This document shows positions 8,548-17,262 of a stretch of 64,000 nucleotides of DNA, in pieces. The translations under genes were made by a program, and so were the position numbers. This DNA comes from Aneurinibacillus terranovensis DSM 18919 (lineage in GTDB: Bacteria; Bacillota; Bacilli; Aneurinibacillales; Aneurinibacillaceae): NCBI RefSeq assembly GCF_000430625.1, contig NZ_AUMJ01000024.1:1-64000 (forward strand), given 5' to 3'. A model generated the notes under the pieces. The model was not told the origin of the DNA and ran no database searches. It worked only from the letters and a program-made list of their open reading frames with translations. How positions within the stretch are numbered: position 1 is the first letter of the stretch; every line of letters begins with the position of its first letter.

Positions 8548-9324
8548 CTATTTACCGGAAAATACAGCTTCCCTTTTGTCAAGAAAGGCCTGCGTGCCTT
8601 CGTTTTTGTCGTCTGAACCGAACAGGATTGCTTGCGCCAGTTTTTCAATCGTTAAAGCCGTGTCCATATCGAGATCAAATCCACGGTTGACCGAAAGCTT
8701 TGCCAGCCGAACGGCCAGCGGCCCTTTGGCCAAAATTTTCTCCGCTTTTTCTTTCACCGTGTCCCATAATTGTTCATAAGGTACGCATTGGGAAACGAGA
8801 CCGATCTCCTCCGCTTTTGGACCGGTGACAAATTCCCCTGTTAAAATCATATCGATCGCCCTTCCTTTTCCTATGATGCGGGCTAAACGCTGCGTACCGC
8901 CCGCGCCGGGAATAATGGATAAATTCAATTCAGGAAGACCGATTTGTGCGTGCTCTGCTGCAATTCGAATGTCACATGCAATCGCAAGCTCGCACCCTCC
9001 GCCGAGCGCAAAACCGTTAATTGCCGCAATCGTTGCTTTGCTGCAGTTCTCAATCTCCCGATACAGAGCAGACATACTCGGAGCAAGGGCATCCAGCGCT
9101 TTTTTCTCCCTGAGCTGCCGGATATCCGCGCCTGCCGCAAATGATTTTTCGCCTTCCCCGATAAAAACAATGACGCCCACTTCCTGATCCGCTTCTAACC
9201 GGTGCAGGGCATCCTGTATTTCCCCTACCGTTTTTCCATCCAGTGCGTTTCTCACTTCAGGCCGATTGATTTTAATGACGCCAATCCGTCCTTCTCTTTG
9301 CAGCAAAATGTTCTCGTATTGCAT
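8548..9324 (-). CDS. Enoyl-CoA hydratase (crotonase family)
   Basis: A 258-residue soluble crotonase-fold enzyme that adds water to trans-2-enoyl-CoA. The oxyanion-hole segments are FAAGADIRQL and NGFALGGGCELAIACD, and the second catalytic Glu lies in GLPELNLSIIPGAGGTQRL, so both acid residues of a true hydratase are present. The ATG is preceded by AAAGGAG at good distance. It is the first gene of the unit etfB-etfA-hbd-acd-fadF and lies about 70 bases downstream of a sigma-54-type promoter. A second crotonase gene (33147-33926) has a different active site, so this one is the better candidate for the hydratase step. Confidence 0.93.
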   Translation of the reverse strand: MQYENILLQREGRIGVIKINRPEVRNALDGKTVGEIQDALHRLEADQEVGVIVFIGEGEKSFAAGADIRQLREKKALDALAPSMSALYREIENCSKATIAAINGFALGGGCELAIACDIRIAAEHAQIGLPELNLSIIPGAGGTQRLARIIGKGRAIDMILTGEFVTGPKAEEIGLVSQCVPYEQLWDTVKEKAEKILAKGPLAVRLAKLSVNRGFDLDMDTALTIEKLAQAILFGSDDKNEGTQAFLDKREAVFSGK

Positions 9325-9394
9325 ATGCGTTCACTCCTTTTATTTTGTTAGAATGTTCGATCGCCTTTTTTCTTTCTATACTTTTTATACCTGT

Positions 9395-9410
9395 TGCAAA
9401 AACGATACCA
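9395..9410 (-). promoter_or_regulatory. Sigma-54 (-24/-12) promoter for the ech-etfBA-hbd-acd-fadF unit
   Basis: On the minus strand the sequence reads TGGTATCGTTTTTGCA, i.e. TGGYA, six bases, TTGCA, which matches the sigma-54 consensus with the correct -24/-12 spacing. It lies 71 bases upstream of the first ATG. Three more such sites occur in this island and a sigma-54 activator is encoded at 30497-32176, which raises confidence. Confidence 0.75.
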
Positions 9411-9417
9411 ACTAAAA

Positions 9418-9440
9418 AAATCCCTTTTAGCAAGGGATTT
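9418..9440 (-). terminator. Intrinsic terminator after the MFS pseudogene
   Basis: Minus-strand hairpin AAATCCCTT-GCTAA-AAGGGATTT followed by TTTT. It lies just upstream of the sigma-54 promoter and separates the dead transporter gene from the catabolic unit. Confidence 0.75.
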
Positions 9441-9464
9441 CTCAAAATATTCGATTCGATTTTG

Positions 9465-10487
9465 TCATTCTTGATTCATCTGCGTATCATGCGCTTTTGC
9501 TGCCAGTGAATCTGGTGGGGAATAATACGTTTTTGAATTATGGTGCCTTTGTAAACGGGAAAGGATGCCTATTAGCACGCCTGCTGCTCCCGCCGTAAGC
9601 AGAAGACAGAAAGCATTACTGTATACAAGCGCTGTTCCTTTCCATAAAGGATTGACATGGACGATTCCTTTCCAATCCAAAACAAGTCCAATACAGGTAA
9701 CGCCAAACGCACCGCCAAAAAACTGAACCAATTGCTGCTGACCGATTGCGGTTCCGAATTTGCCAGCGGACAATGTGCGCGCCAGATAGTAAGGGATGCC
9801 TGACTGAATACAGGCAAAACCAATGCTGCAGAGAAGATAAAAAAACAGCACATACCAGACAGACAGGTATGCAAAGCTTACACATAGAAAAAGGCCGGTA
9901 CACATCATTCCAATGCCTGTAGCAAGGATGCAAAACGTTCCTTTCTTATCAAGCCACCTTCCGATATAAACGTAAGCCGCAGCGGAACAGTAAACATAAT
10001 AGAAAAATTAAAAAAAAAGAGAAAAAATGTAGGGAGTTTTTTCAGGATATAGCAGGAGAAATAAATGGATGATCTTTGCGGTGAATATGACGCCAGAACA
10101 ACCAGAAACAGAGTATGGCACTAAAAAACACCGCGTTTTTTGTAGAAATAAAGAGCAGCAAGCCCATGACACCCACGCTAAGCAGTACAATCCCTACAAT
10201 GTCTACTTTACTCTTCCCCTCTTCTTCCACCGGCAGCTGGGTATAGTATACAGGCAGCATAATAAGAGCAAAAAAAGTGATAAAAAAAAGATACTTCCAG
10301 CCTGCATGCTCCGATATCAACCCTCCGAGGAGCGGCCCGAGCCCAAACGCCAGCGTTGCGGCGAATGAGATTTTCTCATCGCTTCTCCCCGGCGGTTCAT
10401 CGGTATGTAGCGATTGGTAATAATCATACTAACCCCGGGAATACAGGAAGCGCCAAGCGCCTGAATTAAACGGGCGGCAACTCTCAT
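9465..10487 (-). pseudogene. MFS (DHA2-like) drug transporter, decayed
   Basis: Three frames together give one major-facilitator protein. 10487-10375 encodes RLIQALGASCIPGVSMIITN and RYIPMNRRGEAMR. After a frameshift, ISFAATLAFGLGPLLGGLIS and membrane segments follow to about 10042. After a second break, C-terminal helices run from about 9908 to the stop at 9465 (GMCTGLFL-like start, SAGKFGTAIGQQQL, GGAFGVTCIGLVLD). Motif RGEAM near the helix 4-5 region resembles the TetL/QacA-type 14-helix exporters. The first helices are also missing. With two frameshifts and an absent N-terminus this is a dead gene. It lies between the two large catabolic operons and probably reflects an older insertion. 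Confidence 0.8.
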
Positions 10488-10622
10488 TTTTAATGATATT
10501 GACCGGATATTCCGGCATTCTACTCACTCCTGTTATCGATAAAGTTCCATGCTAATCCATGCTAAAAAGAACGAAAAAAGAAGAAGCCTCTCTTTCCACA
10601 CTTCTCCCTTTTCCGTTCTCTG

Positions 10623-11384
10623 CTATGTTTTAGGTCCTCCCGCCACGTATAAAACCTGACCGTTTACAAATGAAGAATCTTCCAAAGCGAAAAATACGAC
10701 CGCGTTAGCGATGTCTCCCGGTTTTCCACTGCGCCTTACGGGTATTTCGGCAGCACGGCTTATGGCGAAGTCGTCAAAGGCCACTCCTATCCTCTCCGCT
10801 GTGGCCCGGGTCATCTCCGTTTCAATAAAACCAGGAGCGATGGCATTCACCGTAATCCCGTATCTCCCCAGTTCAATAGCAAGTGTTTTGGTAAAGCCCT
10901 GGATTCCTGCCTTGGCCGTCGCGTAGTTCGCCTGCCCCCGGTTGCCGAGGGCTGAAGTGGATGAAATATTTATAATTCTGCCGTAGCTTTGTTTTACCAT
11001 ATAGTTTTGCGCGGCCTGGCTGCAGTAAAATGTCCCTTTGAGATGAACGTTTAGGACAGTGTCCCAATCATCCTCTGTCATTTTAAAAAATAAATTGTCA
11101 CGTATGATCCCGGCATTGTTGACAAGAATATCAACCGTGCCAAAATGAGAGGCGGCCTCTGCAAAAGCTGCATCCACCTCCTCCCGGTTTGTAACATCGG
11201 CTGTCACCTTCAGAAGTGAATATCCGTGCCCGCTTAATTCATCATAGCAGCGGGTAAGACCCTCCTCGTTCATATCGAGAAGACAAACGCCCGCCCCTTC
11301 ACGAGCCAGCCGTTCCGCCGCAGCTTTCCCGATCCCCCTGCTTGCCCCGGTAACGATCGCTGTTTTTCCGGATAATCGTGCCAC
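10623..11384 (-). CDS. Short-chain dehydrogenase/reductase, FabG-like (first copy)
   Basis: A 253-residue SDR with the cofactor motif TGASRGIGKAAAERL (residues 12-26), NNAGI at about residue 90 and the catalytic Ser/Tyr/Lys set in INISSTSALGN and YATAKAG. The C-terminus GQVLYVAGG is typical of 3-oxoacyl-ACP or 3-hydroxyacyl-CoA dehydrogenases. The open frame runs 30 codons further upstream, but GTG at 11384 with GGGGGAG before it begins exactly at the ARLSGKTAIVTG start of the fold. It is the last gene of the long operon that starts at 22219. An acyl-CoA-linked hydroxy/keto step is likely from context; fatty acid synthesis is less likely here. Confidence 0.88.
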   Translation of the reverse strand: MARLSGKTAIVTGASRGIGKAAAERLAREGAGVCLLDMNEEGLTRCYDELSGHGYSLLKVTADVTNREEVDAAFAEAASHFGTVDILVNNAGIIRDNLFFKMTEDDWDTVLNVHLKGTFYCSQAAQNYMVKQSYGRIINISSTSALGNRGQANYATAKAGIQGFTKTLAIELGRYGITVNAIAPGFIETEMTRATAERIGVAFDDFAISRAAEIPVRRSGKPGDIANAVVFFALEDSSFVNGQVLYVAGGPKT

Positions 11385-11418
11385 GTAATTCTCCCCCTTA
11401 TTTGCCGCGTACAATTGT

Positions 11419-12285
11419 TCAGGAATAAGTATAAAAACCCTTTCCGGTCTTTCGTCCCAGCTCTCCTTTTTCAAACAGTTCTGTTACCGTTTTCGAAGGT
11501 TTGGCTGATGATTCTCCGGTTTCTTCATACCGCTGCATGCGCACATAGTAGTGAACATCGATGCCGGTTAAATCGATCAAAGCAAATGGACCGATGGGGT
11601 GGTTTAGCGCTTTGGTACAGGCCAAATCGATTTCTTCCGGTGTCGCAATGCCATTCTCCAGCAGATAGATGGCTTCATCCATGAGCTTGCCGAGAATACG
11701 GTTGGCCACAAAGCCGGAGATCTCCTTTTTCAACAGGACCGGCGTTTTGTTAATACTTCTCGTAAGTTCCATCGTAAGCTGCGCTGTTTCTTCCGATGTA
11801 TGCGGACCTTGCACCACCTCTACAAGTTCCATAACAAGTGCGGGATTAAAGAAATGCATATTGCACACCTTATCCGGGCGCTCCGTTGCGTCCGCGATTT
11901 TGGAACTAACAATGGTGGAGCTGTTGCTGGCGATAATTGTATGGGCAGGGGCCAGTTTATCGACCGCTGCAAACAGCTCGCGTTTTGCTTCCAGCTTTTC
12001 AACGATCGCTTCAATCACAAAATCGGTGTCATTTACCGCTTCTTCCAGCGAAGTAACAAGTTCTAGTCGGGAAAAGGCATCGTCCACCTGTTCGCTTGAT
12101 AGCTTTCCTTTATCAATGCGGCGCTTCATATGACCTTCTAACGATTGCTTTGCTTTGCCTAAGCTTTCCTCACTCACATCCTGCAGGCATACATGATAGC
12201 CGGCGAGCGCGCATACCATCGCAATTTGCGAGCCCATAGCCCCTGCCCCGATGACTGAAATTTTCTTCATTTGATTTGTATTCAT
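11419..12285 (-). CDS. 3-hydroxybutyryl-CoA dehydrogenase (second copy)
   Basis: The 288-residue enzyme has GAGAMGSQIAMVCALAG (residues 13-29) for NAD binding, ASNSSTIVSS, MHFFNPALVMELVEVVQG and the C-terminal domain beginning EISGFVANRILGKLMDEAIY. It shares the fold and length of the copy at 5698-6555 but differs widely in residues, so it is not a recent duplicate. It lies 16 bases downstream of a thiolase gene and 34 bases upstream of an SDR gene in the operon from the 22260 promoter. Together with the neighbouring thiolase it would complete a beta-oxidation cycle within this operon. Confidence 0.93.
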   Translation of the reverse strand: MNTNQMKKISVIGAGAMGSQIAMVCALAGYHVCLQDVSEESLGKAKQSLEGHMKRRIDKGKLSSEQVDDAFSRLELVTSLEEAVNDTDFVIEAIVEKLEAKRELFAAVDKLAPAHTIIASNSSTIVSSKIADATERPDKVCNMHFFNPALVMELVEVVQGPHTSEETAQLTMELTRSINKTPVLLKKEISGFVANRILGKLMDEAIYLLENGIATPEEIDLACTKALNHPIGPFALIDLTGIDVHYYVRMQRYEETGESSAKPSKTVTELFEKGELGRKTGKGFYTYS

Positions 12286-12301
12286 ATTGATTCCTCCTCT
12301 A

Positions 12302-13465
12302 TTATCTTTCTAGAATTAAGGCAATTCCCTGGCCGCCACCGATGCACGCTGTGACAAGTCCCCGTCTGGCATTGCGGCGCTGCATTTCATACGCCAGTTT
12401 CATGATCAGCATGCCGCCTGTCGCGGCAATCGGATGTCCGTGGGCGATGGCTCCCCCGTTTACATTTACTTTATCCCAGTCAAACTGCAGTTCTCGATCG
12501 CATGCCAGCACTTGAGAGGCAAACGCTTCATTAATTTCAATCAAATCGATGTCATCCAGGGTGAGTCCCGCCTTTTGCAGTACGCTGCGGGTAGCCGGAA
12601 CCGGCCCGATGCCCATAATAGTAGGATCCACGCCAGCAACCGCCCAGTGTGTTACACGGGCCAGCGGCTGCAATTCTCTGCGTCGGGCTTCTTCACCGGA
12701 CATCATAACAAGTGCGGAAGCTCCATCGTTCACCCCGGAGGAATTGCCTGCCGTCACCGACCCTCCCTCTTTAAATGCGGGACGAAGCTTTGCGAGACTT
12801 TCAAGTATTGTGTCCGCTCTTGGGTGTTCATCCTTATCAAACTGAATCGTCTCTCCTTTTTTCCCCCGCAGGGAAACCGGGACAATCTGCTCTTTGAAAT
12901 ATCCGTTATCCATAGCCTGCTTCATTCTCTGCTGACTGCGGAGAGCGAACTTATCCTGGTCTTCACGGCTGATAGAATATTTTTCTGCCAGGTTTTCAGC
13001 TGTAATCCCCATCGGCGGATCGCCAATGTGATCAGGGGACAGCTGGCGGCGAATGAATGTTGGCGGGGTTCGGTCGAACGCCTGCTCAGGCGGAGCCAAT
13101 AGATACGGAGCGCGCGTCATGCTTTCCGTCCCCCCCGCTACAAAGATTTGGCCGTCTCCCGCCATAATGGCTTGAGCCGCGAGCGCTACTGTGTTAATCC
13201 CCGATCCGCACTGCCGGTCAATCGTCATGCCCGGCGTGGAGACGGGCAGACCGGCCTGCAGAAGCGAGAGGCGAGCCATATTTCCACCTCCGCCCAGACA
13301 GTTTCCAAAAATGACATCATCTACTTCCTCGCCGTTTACACCGGCCCGATCCAGCGCTTCTTTAATGACCAGCCCGCCGTACTCGGAAGGATGCAGTTTC
13401 TGCAAACTTCCCCTCATTTTTGCAATCGGCGTTCGTACCGCCGATACGATGACTGCTTCTTCCAT
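12302..13465 (-). CDS. Thiolase / acetyl-CoA acyltransferase (first copy)
   Basis: The 387-residue thiolase has the nucleophilic Cys in TIDRQCGSGINTVALA (about residue 88), the His motif GGAIAHGHPIAATGG and the second Cys in GLVTACIGGGQGIAL near the end. It cleaves 3-ketoacyl-CoA with CoA. The loop region AGGTESMTRAPYLLAPPEQAF is compatible with either a broad 3-ketoacyl-CoA thiolase or an acetoacetyl-CoA thiolase; sequence alone does not decide. It follows the acyl-CoA ligase by 5 bases and precedes the hydroxyacyl-CoA dehydrogenase by 16 bases. A second thiolase sits in the adjacent operon at 26677-27858. Confidence 0.93.
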   Translation of the reverse strand: MEEAVIVSAVRTPIAKMRGSLQKLHPSEYGGLVIKEALDRAGVNGEEVDDVIFGNCLGGGGNMARLSLLQAGLPVSTPGMTIDRQCGSGINTVALAAQAIMAGDGQIFVAGGTESMTRAPYLLAPPEQAFDRTPPTFIRRQLSPDHIGDPPMGITAENLAEKYSISREDQDKFALRSQQRMKQAMDNGYFKEQIVPVSLRGKKGETIQFDKDEHPRADTILESLAKLRPAFKEGGSVTAGNSSGVNDGASALVMMSGEEARRRELQPLARVTHWAVAGVDPTIMGIGPVPATRSVLQKAGLTLDDIDLIEINEAFASQVLACDRELQFDWDKVNVNGGAIAHGHPIAATGGMLIMKLAYEMQRRNARRGLVTACIGGGQGIALILER

Positions 13466-13470
13466 GCTAT

Positions 13471-15084
13471 CTATCCCCTCTTGCTCTCTGCTTTATTTGC
13501 TTTTTCTATTTCCTGCTCAACCAGTTTACGGCGAAGAATTTTCCCTACAACGGTTTTCGGCAGTGCCTCTCTGAATTCAATCAACCGGGGGACCTTATAG
13601 CCCGCCATTCTTTTTTTACACCAATTGATGATTTCCTGCTCAGTTACCGTTGTTTCCTTTCGCGGTACAATGACCGCTTTTACTGTTTCTCCCCGGTATG
13701 GGTCGGGGATACCAAACACGCACACTTCTTCCACAGCCGGATGCTGGTAAAGTACTTCTTCGACCTCTATCGGATAAATGTTATATCCACCGGCAATGAT
13801 CATTTCCTTTTTTCTTCCGATAATGTAGAAATAGCCTTCCTCATCCATCATGGCGATATCGCCGGTGTACAGCCAGCCATCCCGCAGCGCAATGTTTGTT
13901 TCCTCCGGTTTTTTCCAGTATCCTTTCATGATCTGCGGGCCTTTTACGATAAGCTCCCCCGCTTCTCCAGGCGCAAGCTCCACTGTTCCTGTGTCGATAT
14001 CGACAATTTTGCAATCCGTATTTGGGATCGGGAGACCAATGCTGCCTGGCTTTCTCTGCCCACGGATCGGATTGCGGTGAGTAACCGGCGAGCTTTCCGA
14101 AAGTCCATAACCCTCAATGATGCGGGATCCGGTTTTCCCTTCAAACTCTTTCATGACTTCCACTGGCATCGGAGCCGAACCGCTGTTGCATACCTTTATA
14201 CAGTCAAGTCCGGCCGATTCTGCTTCCGGATGGTGCAGCAGAGCAATATACATCGTAGGTACACCCGGAAAAAAAGTAGGCCGGTATTTTCGTATTATTT
14301 CAATGACGTTATCAACCTGAAACCGCGCAACACAGATAATGGCAGCGGCGGCAAATACAGCGATGTTGAGAGCGCTTGTCATTCCGTATACGTGGAAGAA
14401 AGGAGAAATCGCAAGCATTTGCTCTCCCGGTTTTTCAAAAATTCCAGCGGAAAATGTAAAGCTCTGGTACACATTGCTAATGAGGTTGGCGTGCGTCAAC
14501 ATCACGCCTTTTGACCTTCCTGTCGTTCCTCCTGTGTACTGAAGTACGGCAAGGTCGTTCTGCGGATCGATAGCAAGAGACGGCAAATCGATAGAAGCGG
14601 TCGCGATTAAATCATAGAAGTCGTGTTCCTGCCGCCCATCTCCATTGGTAATGAAGATGGCGGTACCTTCATAGCCGATTTGCTCCAGCTTTTCTCTTTG
14701 CGTTTGGTGTCCAACAAACCATTTTGCTTCCGAATCTTTCAGAATGTATTCCAATTCTGACGATTGATATAAAGGATTGACTTGAACAACGACACCTCCG
14801 AGACGATGGATACCAAAATAAGCAATGATATATTCAGCACAATTCGGCAGCATGAGGGCCAGCCGGTCTCCTTTTTTAAAGCCGCGCTGGTAGAGGGCCG
14901 ATGCAAAATGATCGGCAAGATTTTTTAACTGGTAATACGTGAGCTCTTTTTCGCCATCGATGATTGCTTTGCTTGCCGCATACTCCTGTTCCGTATTTTC
15001 AAGCAGTTGATAAATAGACTGGGAAGGAATATGGATATGGTGCGGAACATTTTCCGGATAGTGCGTATACCATGGCCTGTTCAT
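13471..15084 (-). CDS. AMP-forming acyl-CoA ligase (first copy)
   Basis: The 537-residue adenylate-forming enzyme activates a carboxylic acid to its CoA thioester. Motifs are LQYTGGTTGRSKGVMLTH (P-loop-like A3), GYGLSESSPVTHRNP (A5), DGWLYTGDIAMMDEEGYFYI (A7) and PKTVVGKILRRKL with the C-terminal catalytic Lys. The open frame extends 34 codons upstream, but ATG at 15084 has GGGGGAGGGG before it and begins at the conserved NRPWYTHYPENVP start, which matches the paralogue at 27863-29476. It looks like a medium/long-chain fatty acyl-CoA synthetase (FadD/LcfA group). The actual acid is unknown; its position behind a Liv-type transporter suggests the imported acid. Confidence 0.92.
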   Translation of the reverse strand: MNRPWYTHYPENVPHHIHIPSQSIYQLLENTEQEYAASKAIIDGEKELTYYQLKNLADHFASALYQRGFKKGDRLALMLPNCAEYIIAYFGIHRLGGVVVQVNPLYQSSELEYILKDSEAKWFVGHQTQREKLEQIGYEGTAIFITNGDGRQEHDFYDLIATASIDLPSLAIDPQNDLAVLQYTGGTTGRSKGVMLTHANLISNVYQSFTFSAGIFEKPGEQMLAISPFFHVYGMTSALNIAVFAAAAIICVARFQVDNVIEIIRKYRPTFFPGVPTMYIALLHHPEAESAGLDCIKVCNSGSAPMPVEVMKEFEGKTGSRIIEGYGLSESSPVTHRNPIRGQRKPGSIGLPIPNTDCKIVDIDTGTVELAPGEAGELIVKGPQIMKGYWKKPEETNIALRDGWLYTGDIAMMDEEGYFYIIGRKKEMIIAGGYNIYPIEVEEVLYQHPAVEEVCVFGIPDPYRGETVKAVIVPRKETTVTEQEIINWCKKRMAGYKVPRLIEFREALPKTVVGKILRRKLVEQEIEKANKAESKRG

Positions 15085-15103
15085 ACGAATCCCCTCCCCC
15101 TTG

Positions 15104-16276
15104 TTACCCGTTTTTATCAAGCAAACGCGAAATGACGAGACGTTGAATCTCTGCAGTCCCTTCCCAAATTTGATAAATCTTCGCATCCCGCAGCCATTTT
15201 TCTACCGGATATTCCTTCATATAGCCATATCCTCCCAGAATCTGAATCGCTTCCAGTGCGGTTTTTACGGCAATATCTCCTGCGAACAGCTTTGCCATAC
15301 TTCCCTCGCCGCGGCGGAAAGGAAGTTTATTTTTTACCATCCAGGCCGCACGCCAGATAAGCAAACGGGCGGCATCGATTTCCATCGCCATATCTGCCAG
15401 CTTAAAGGAGATCGCCTGGTTTTGGATAATCGGCTTACCGAACTGCTTGCGCTCTCTTGCATAGTCCAGGGCGTATTCATAAGCGGCACGGGCAACACCC
15501 AGGGCAGCGGCGCCAACGGAGGGCCGGGTTGCCTCCAGCATTTTTAACGCTCCAAGACCGCTGATATAGGTAGGGGACCCCGGCTCCCCGCCCAGACGGT
15601 TTTCCACCGGAATGCGGCAGTCCTCCAAAATGACCTGTGCCGTATGGGATGCACGCACGCCAAGCTTCTTGTCTTTTGCTCCCATTTTAAGGCCAGGCGT
15701 CCCTTTTTCTATTACAAAGGCGGCAATGCCGTCCCAGCCTTTTGTTTTGTCTGTCTGAGCGAAAATTACGTGAATGTCAGCAATCCCACCATTGGTAATA
15801 AACTGCTTTGTTCCGTTTAATACATATTCGTCTCCATCCCGGACAGCCGTTGTTGTCATGGAAGCGACATCAGAGCCCGCTCCCGGTTCAGTAAGCCCCA
15901 TTGCGCCGAGCCGGGGGTTATCCGGGTCCGTGAACATAGGGATATACTTTCGTTTCTGTTCTTCCGTTCCTGTGACCAGAATGCCTGTAGCGGCAAGCCC
16001 TGTGCCGTTAATAGCTGTTGCAATCCCGGCACATCCAAAGGACAATTCCTCTGTAATAATCAATGATGTAATCGGATCATTAATTCCGAGTCCGCCGTAT
16101 TCCTCGGGATAACGGTAAGCGGTAAGACCAAGCTTTGCGGCTTTTTTAATAACATCCCACGGAACTTCTTCTGTTTCGTCATAATGGGCCGCCACCGGGC
16201 GAATTTCGTTCTGCGCAAACTCGCGGGCTAATTTTTGAAACTCTTTTTGCTCCACTGTAAGACTAAAATCGATCAT
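15104..16276 (-). CDS. Acyl-CoA dehydrogenase (second type)
   Basis: The 390-residue flavoenzyme has MGLTEPGAGSDVASMTT, the FAD-binding region around IPVENRLGG, QILGGYGYMKEYPVEKWLRD and the catalytic-base segment QIWEGTAEIQ. It differs clearly from the two other dehydrogenases of the island (YPVEKWLRD versus YPVERFYRD), so it may serve another chain length or a branched or ring-bearing acyl group. It starts 19 bases downstream of livG and ends 19 bases before the acyl-CoA ligase, within the operon of the 22260 promoter. Electrons are expected to go to EtfAB. Confidence 0.93.
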   Translation of the reverse strand: MIDFSLTVEQKEFQKLAREFAQNEIRPVAAHYDETEEVPWDVIKKAAKLGLTAYRYPEEYGGLGINDPITSLIITEELSFGCAGIATAINGTGLAATGILVTGTEEQKRKYIPMFTDPDNPRLGAMGLTEPGAGSDVASMTTTAVRDGDEYVLNGTKQFITNGGIADIHVIFAQTDKTKGWDGIAAFVIEKGTPGLKMGAKDKKLGVRASHTAQVILEDCRIPVENRLGGEPGSPTYISGLGALKMLEATRPSVGAAALGVARAAYEYALDYARERKQFGKPIIQNQAISFKLADMAMEIDAARLLIWRAAWMVKNKLPFRRGEGSMAKLFAGDIAVKTALEAIQILGGYGYMKEYPVEKWLRDAKIYQIWEGTAEIQRLVISRLLDKNG

Positions 16277-16295
16277 CTTCTTTTCCCCTTCCCTA

Positions 16296-17144
16296 CTAAC
16301 CGGCTCTTCGATCTCCGAGATATGCTTTAATGACCTGCGGATTGTTTTGAATTTCTTCCGGTTTTCCCTGAGCGATCACGCGCCCTGAATCCAGCACGGT
16401 AATCGAGTCTGAAACTTTCATAATCAGGCGCATATCATGCTCTACAAGCAGAATGGTAACCCCGGCTTCACACAGCTTTACTAAGATTTGTTCCAGCTGT
16501 TCAATCTCGGTGTTCGTCAAACCTGCGGCCGGTTCATCCAGAATCAAAAGCTTTGGACGCGCGGCCATCGCCCTTGCAATCTCCAGGATTTTTTGATATC
16601 CGTAAGGCAAATCCCCTGATTTAGCAAAGGCAAGATGCCTCATTCCAAACCAGTCAAGAATGCGCAGCGCTTCCCGCTGGCTCTCCTTCTCTTCTTTGAG
16701 AACGCGCGGTAAAAGGAGCGATCCGCCTACGAATCCAGTCTTCCGCAAATTATGCTCGCCGATCATGACGTTTTCGATGACCGTCAATTCTTTGAAGATT
16801 TGTGCGTGCTGAAATGTCCGAGCGATGCCGATACGAACTTTTTCGTACAGCTTCAAAGAGGCAATCGATTTTCCTTCAAACAGCACGTCACCTTCATCAA
16901 ATGTATACAGACCACTGATGGAGTGCAGGCAGGTTGTTTTTCCCGATCCGTTCGGCCCGATGAGCGAATGAATCGTTCCTTTCATAACTGACATCGTTAC
17001 CCCATCATTGGCTACGACCCCGCTAAACCGCTTGGTCAAACTCGCGACTTGAAGGATCGCTTCGTCTCCGCCGGACGAATGCCGGGCCATGCCTGGCTTG
17101 TATTCGTCTACGACCTGTTCCATCAGCTCTTCTTCATAAAGCAA
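16296..17144 (-). CDS. Liv-type ABC transporter ATPase (LivG-like), fused in frame to a LivM tail
   Basis: The ATPase part carries Walker A GPNGSGKTT, the signature region DLPYGYQKILEIARAM, Walker B LLILDEPAAGL and the His switch LLVEHDM, and is typical of LivG. The frame does not begin at the ATPase: it is open upstream to about 17258 and encodes a typical last LivM helix (LIIYGLILLAFIIGLPGG) plus LLPKAYRPKENL and a linker before ILQVASLTKRF. A plus-one shift at the livM stop would therefore yield one LivM-LivG polypeptide. If LivG is made separately, the start could be TTG at 17144 or ATG 24 bases later; neither has a strong ribosome binding site. It drives uptake together with LivH/LivM and probably the LivF at 29504. 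Confidence 0.85.
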   Translation of the reverse strand: MLYEEELMEQVVDEYKPGMARHSSGGDEAILQVASLTKRFSGVVANDGVTMSVMKGTIHSLIGPNGSGKTTCLHSISGLYTFDEGDVLFEGKSIASLKLYEKVRIGIARTFQHAQIFKELTVIENVMIGEHNLRKTGFVGGSLLLPRVLKEEKESQREALRILDWFGMRHLAFAKSGDLPYGYQKILEIARAMAARPKLLILDEPAAGLTNTEIEQLEQILVKLCEAGVTILLVEHDMRLIMKVSDSITVLDSGRVIAQGKPEEIQNNPQVIKAYLGDRRAG

Positions 17145-17250
17145 ATTCTCTTTTGGTCGGTATGCTTTTGGAAGTAAGCTGGCAATACCTCCAGGGAGTC
17201 CAATAATGAAAGCAAGCAGGATTAAACCATAAATAATAAGGTGATATTCA

Positions 17251-17262
17251 TCAAAGTCTTAG
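17251..17262 (-). other. Candidate +1 ribosomal frameshift site (CTT-TGA) between livM and livG
   Basis: The livM frame ends CTA-AGA-CTT-TGA. Slipping +1 on CTT-T and reading GAT continues into the missing LivM C-terminal helix and LivG without a stop. CTT-TGA is the same slippery stop used by the prfB (RF2) genes. GAGGTG, a Shine-Dalgarno-like string, lies six bases before CTT; in prfB the gap is three. An ordinary frameshift mutation or a sequencing error would look the same here. Confidence 0.45.
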
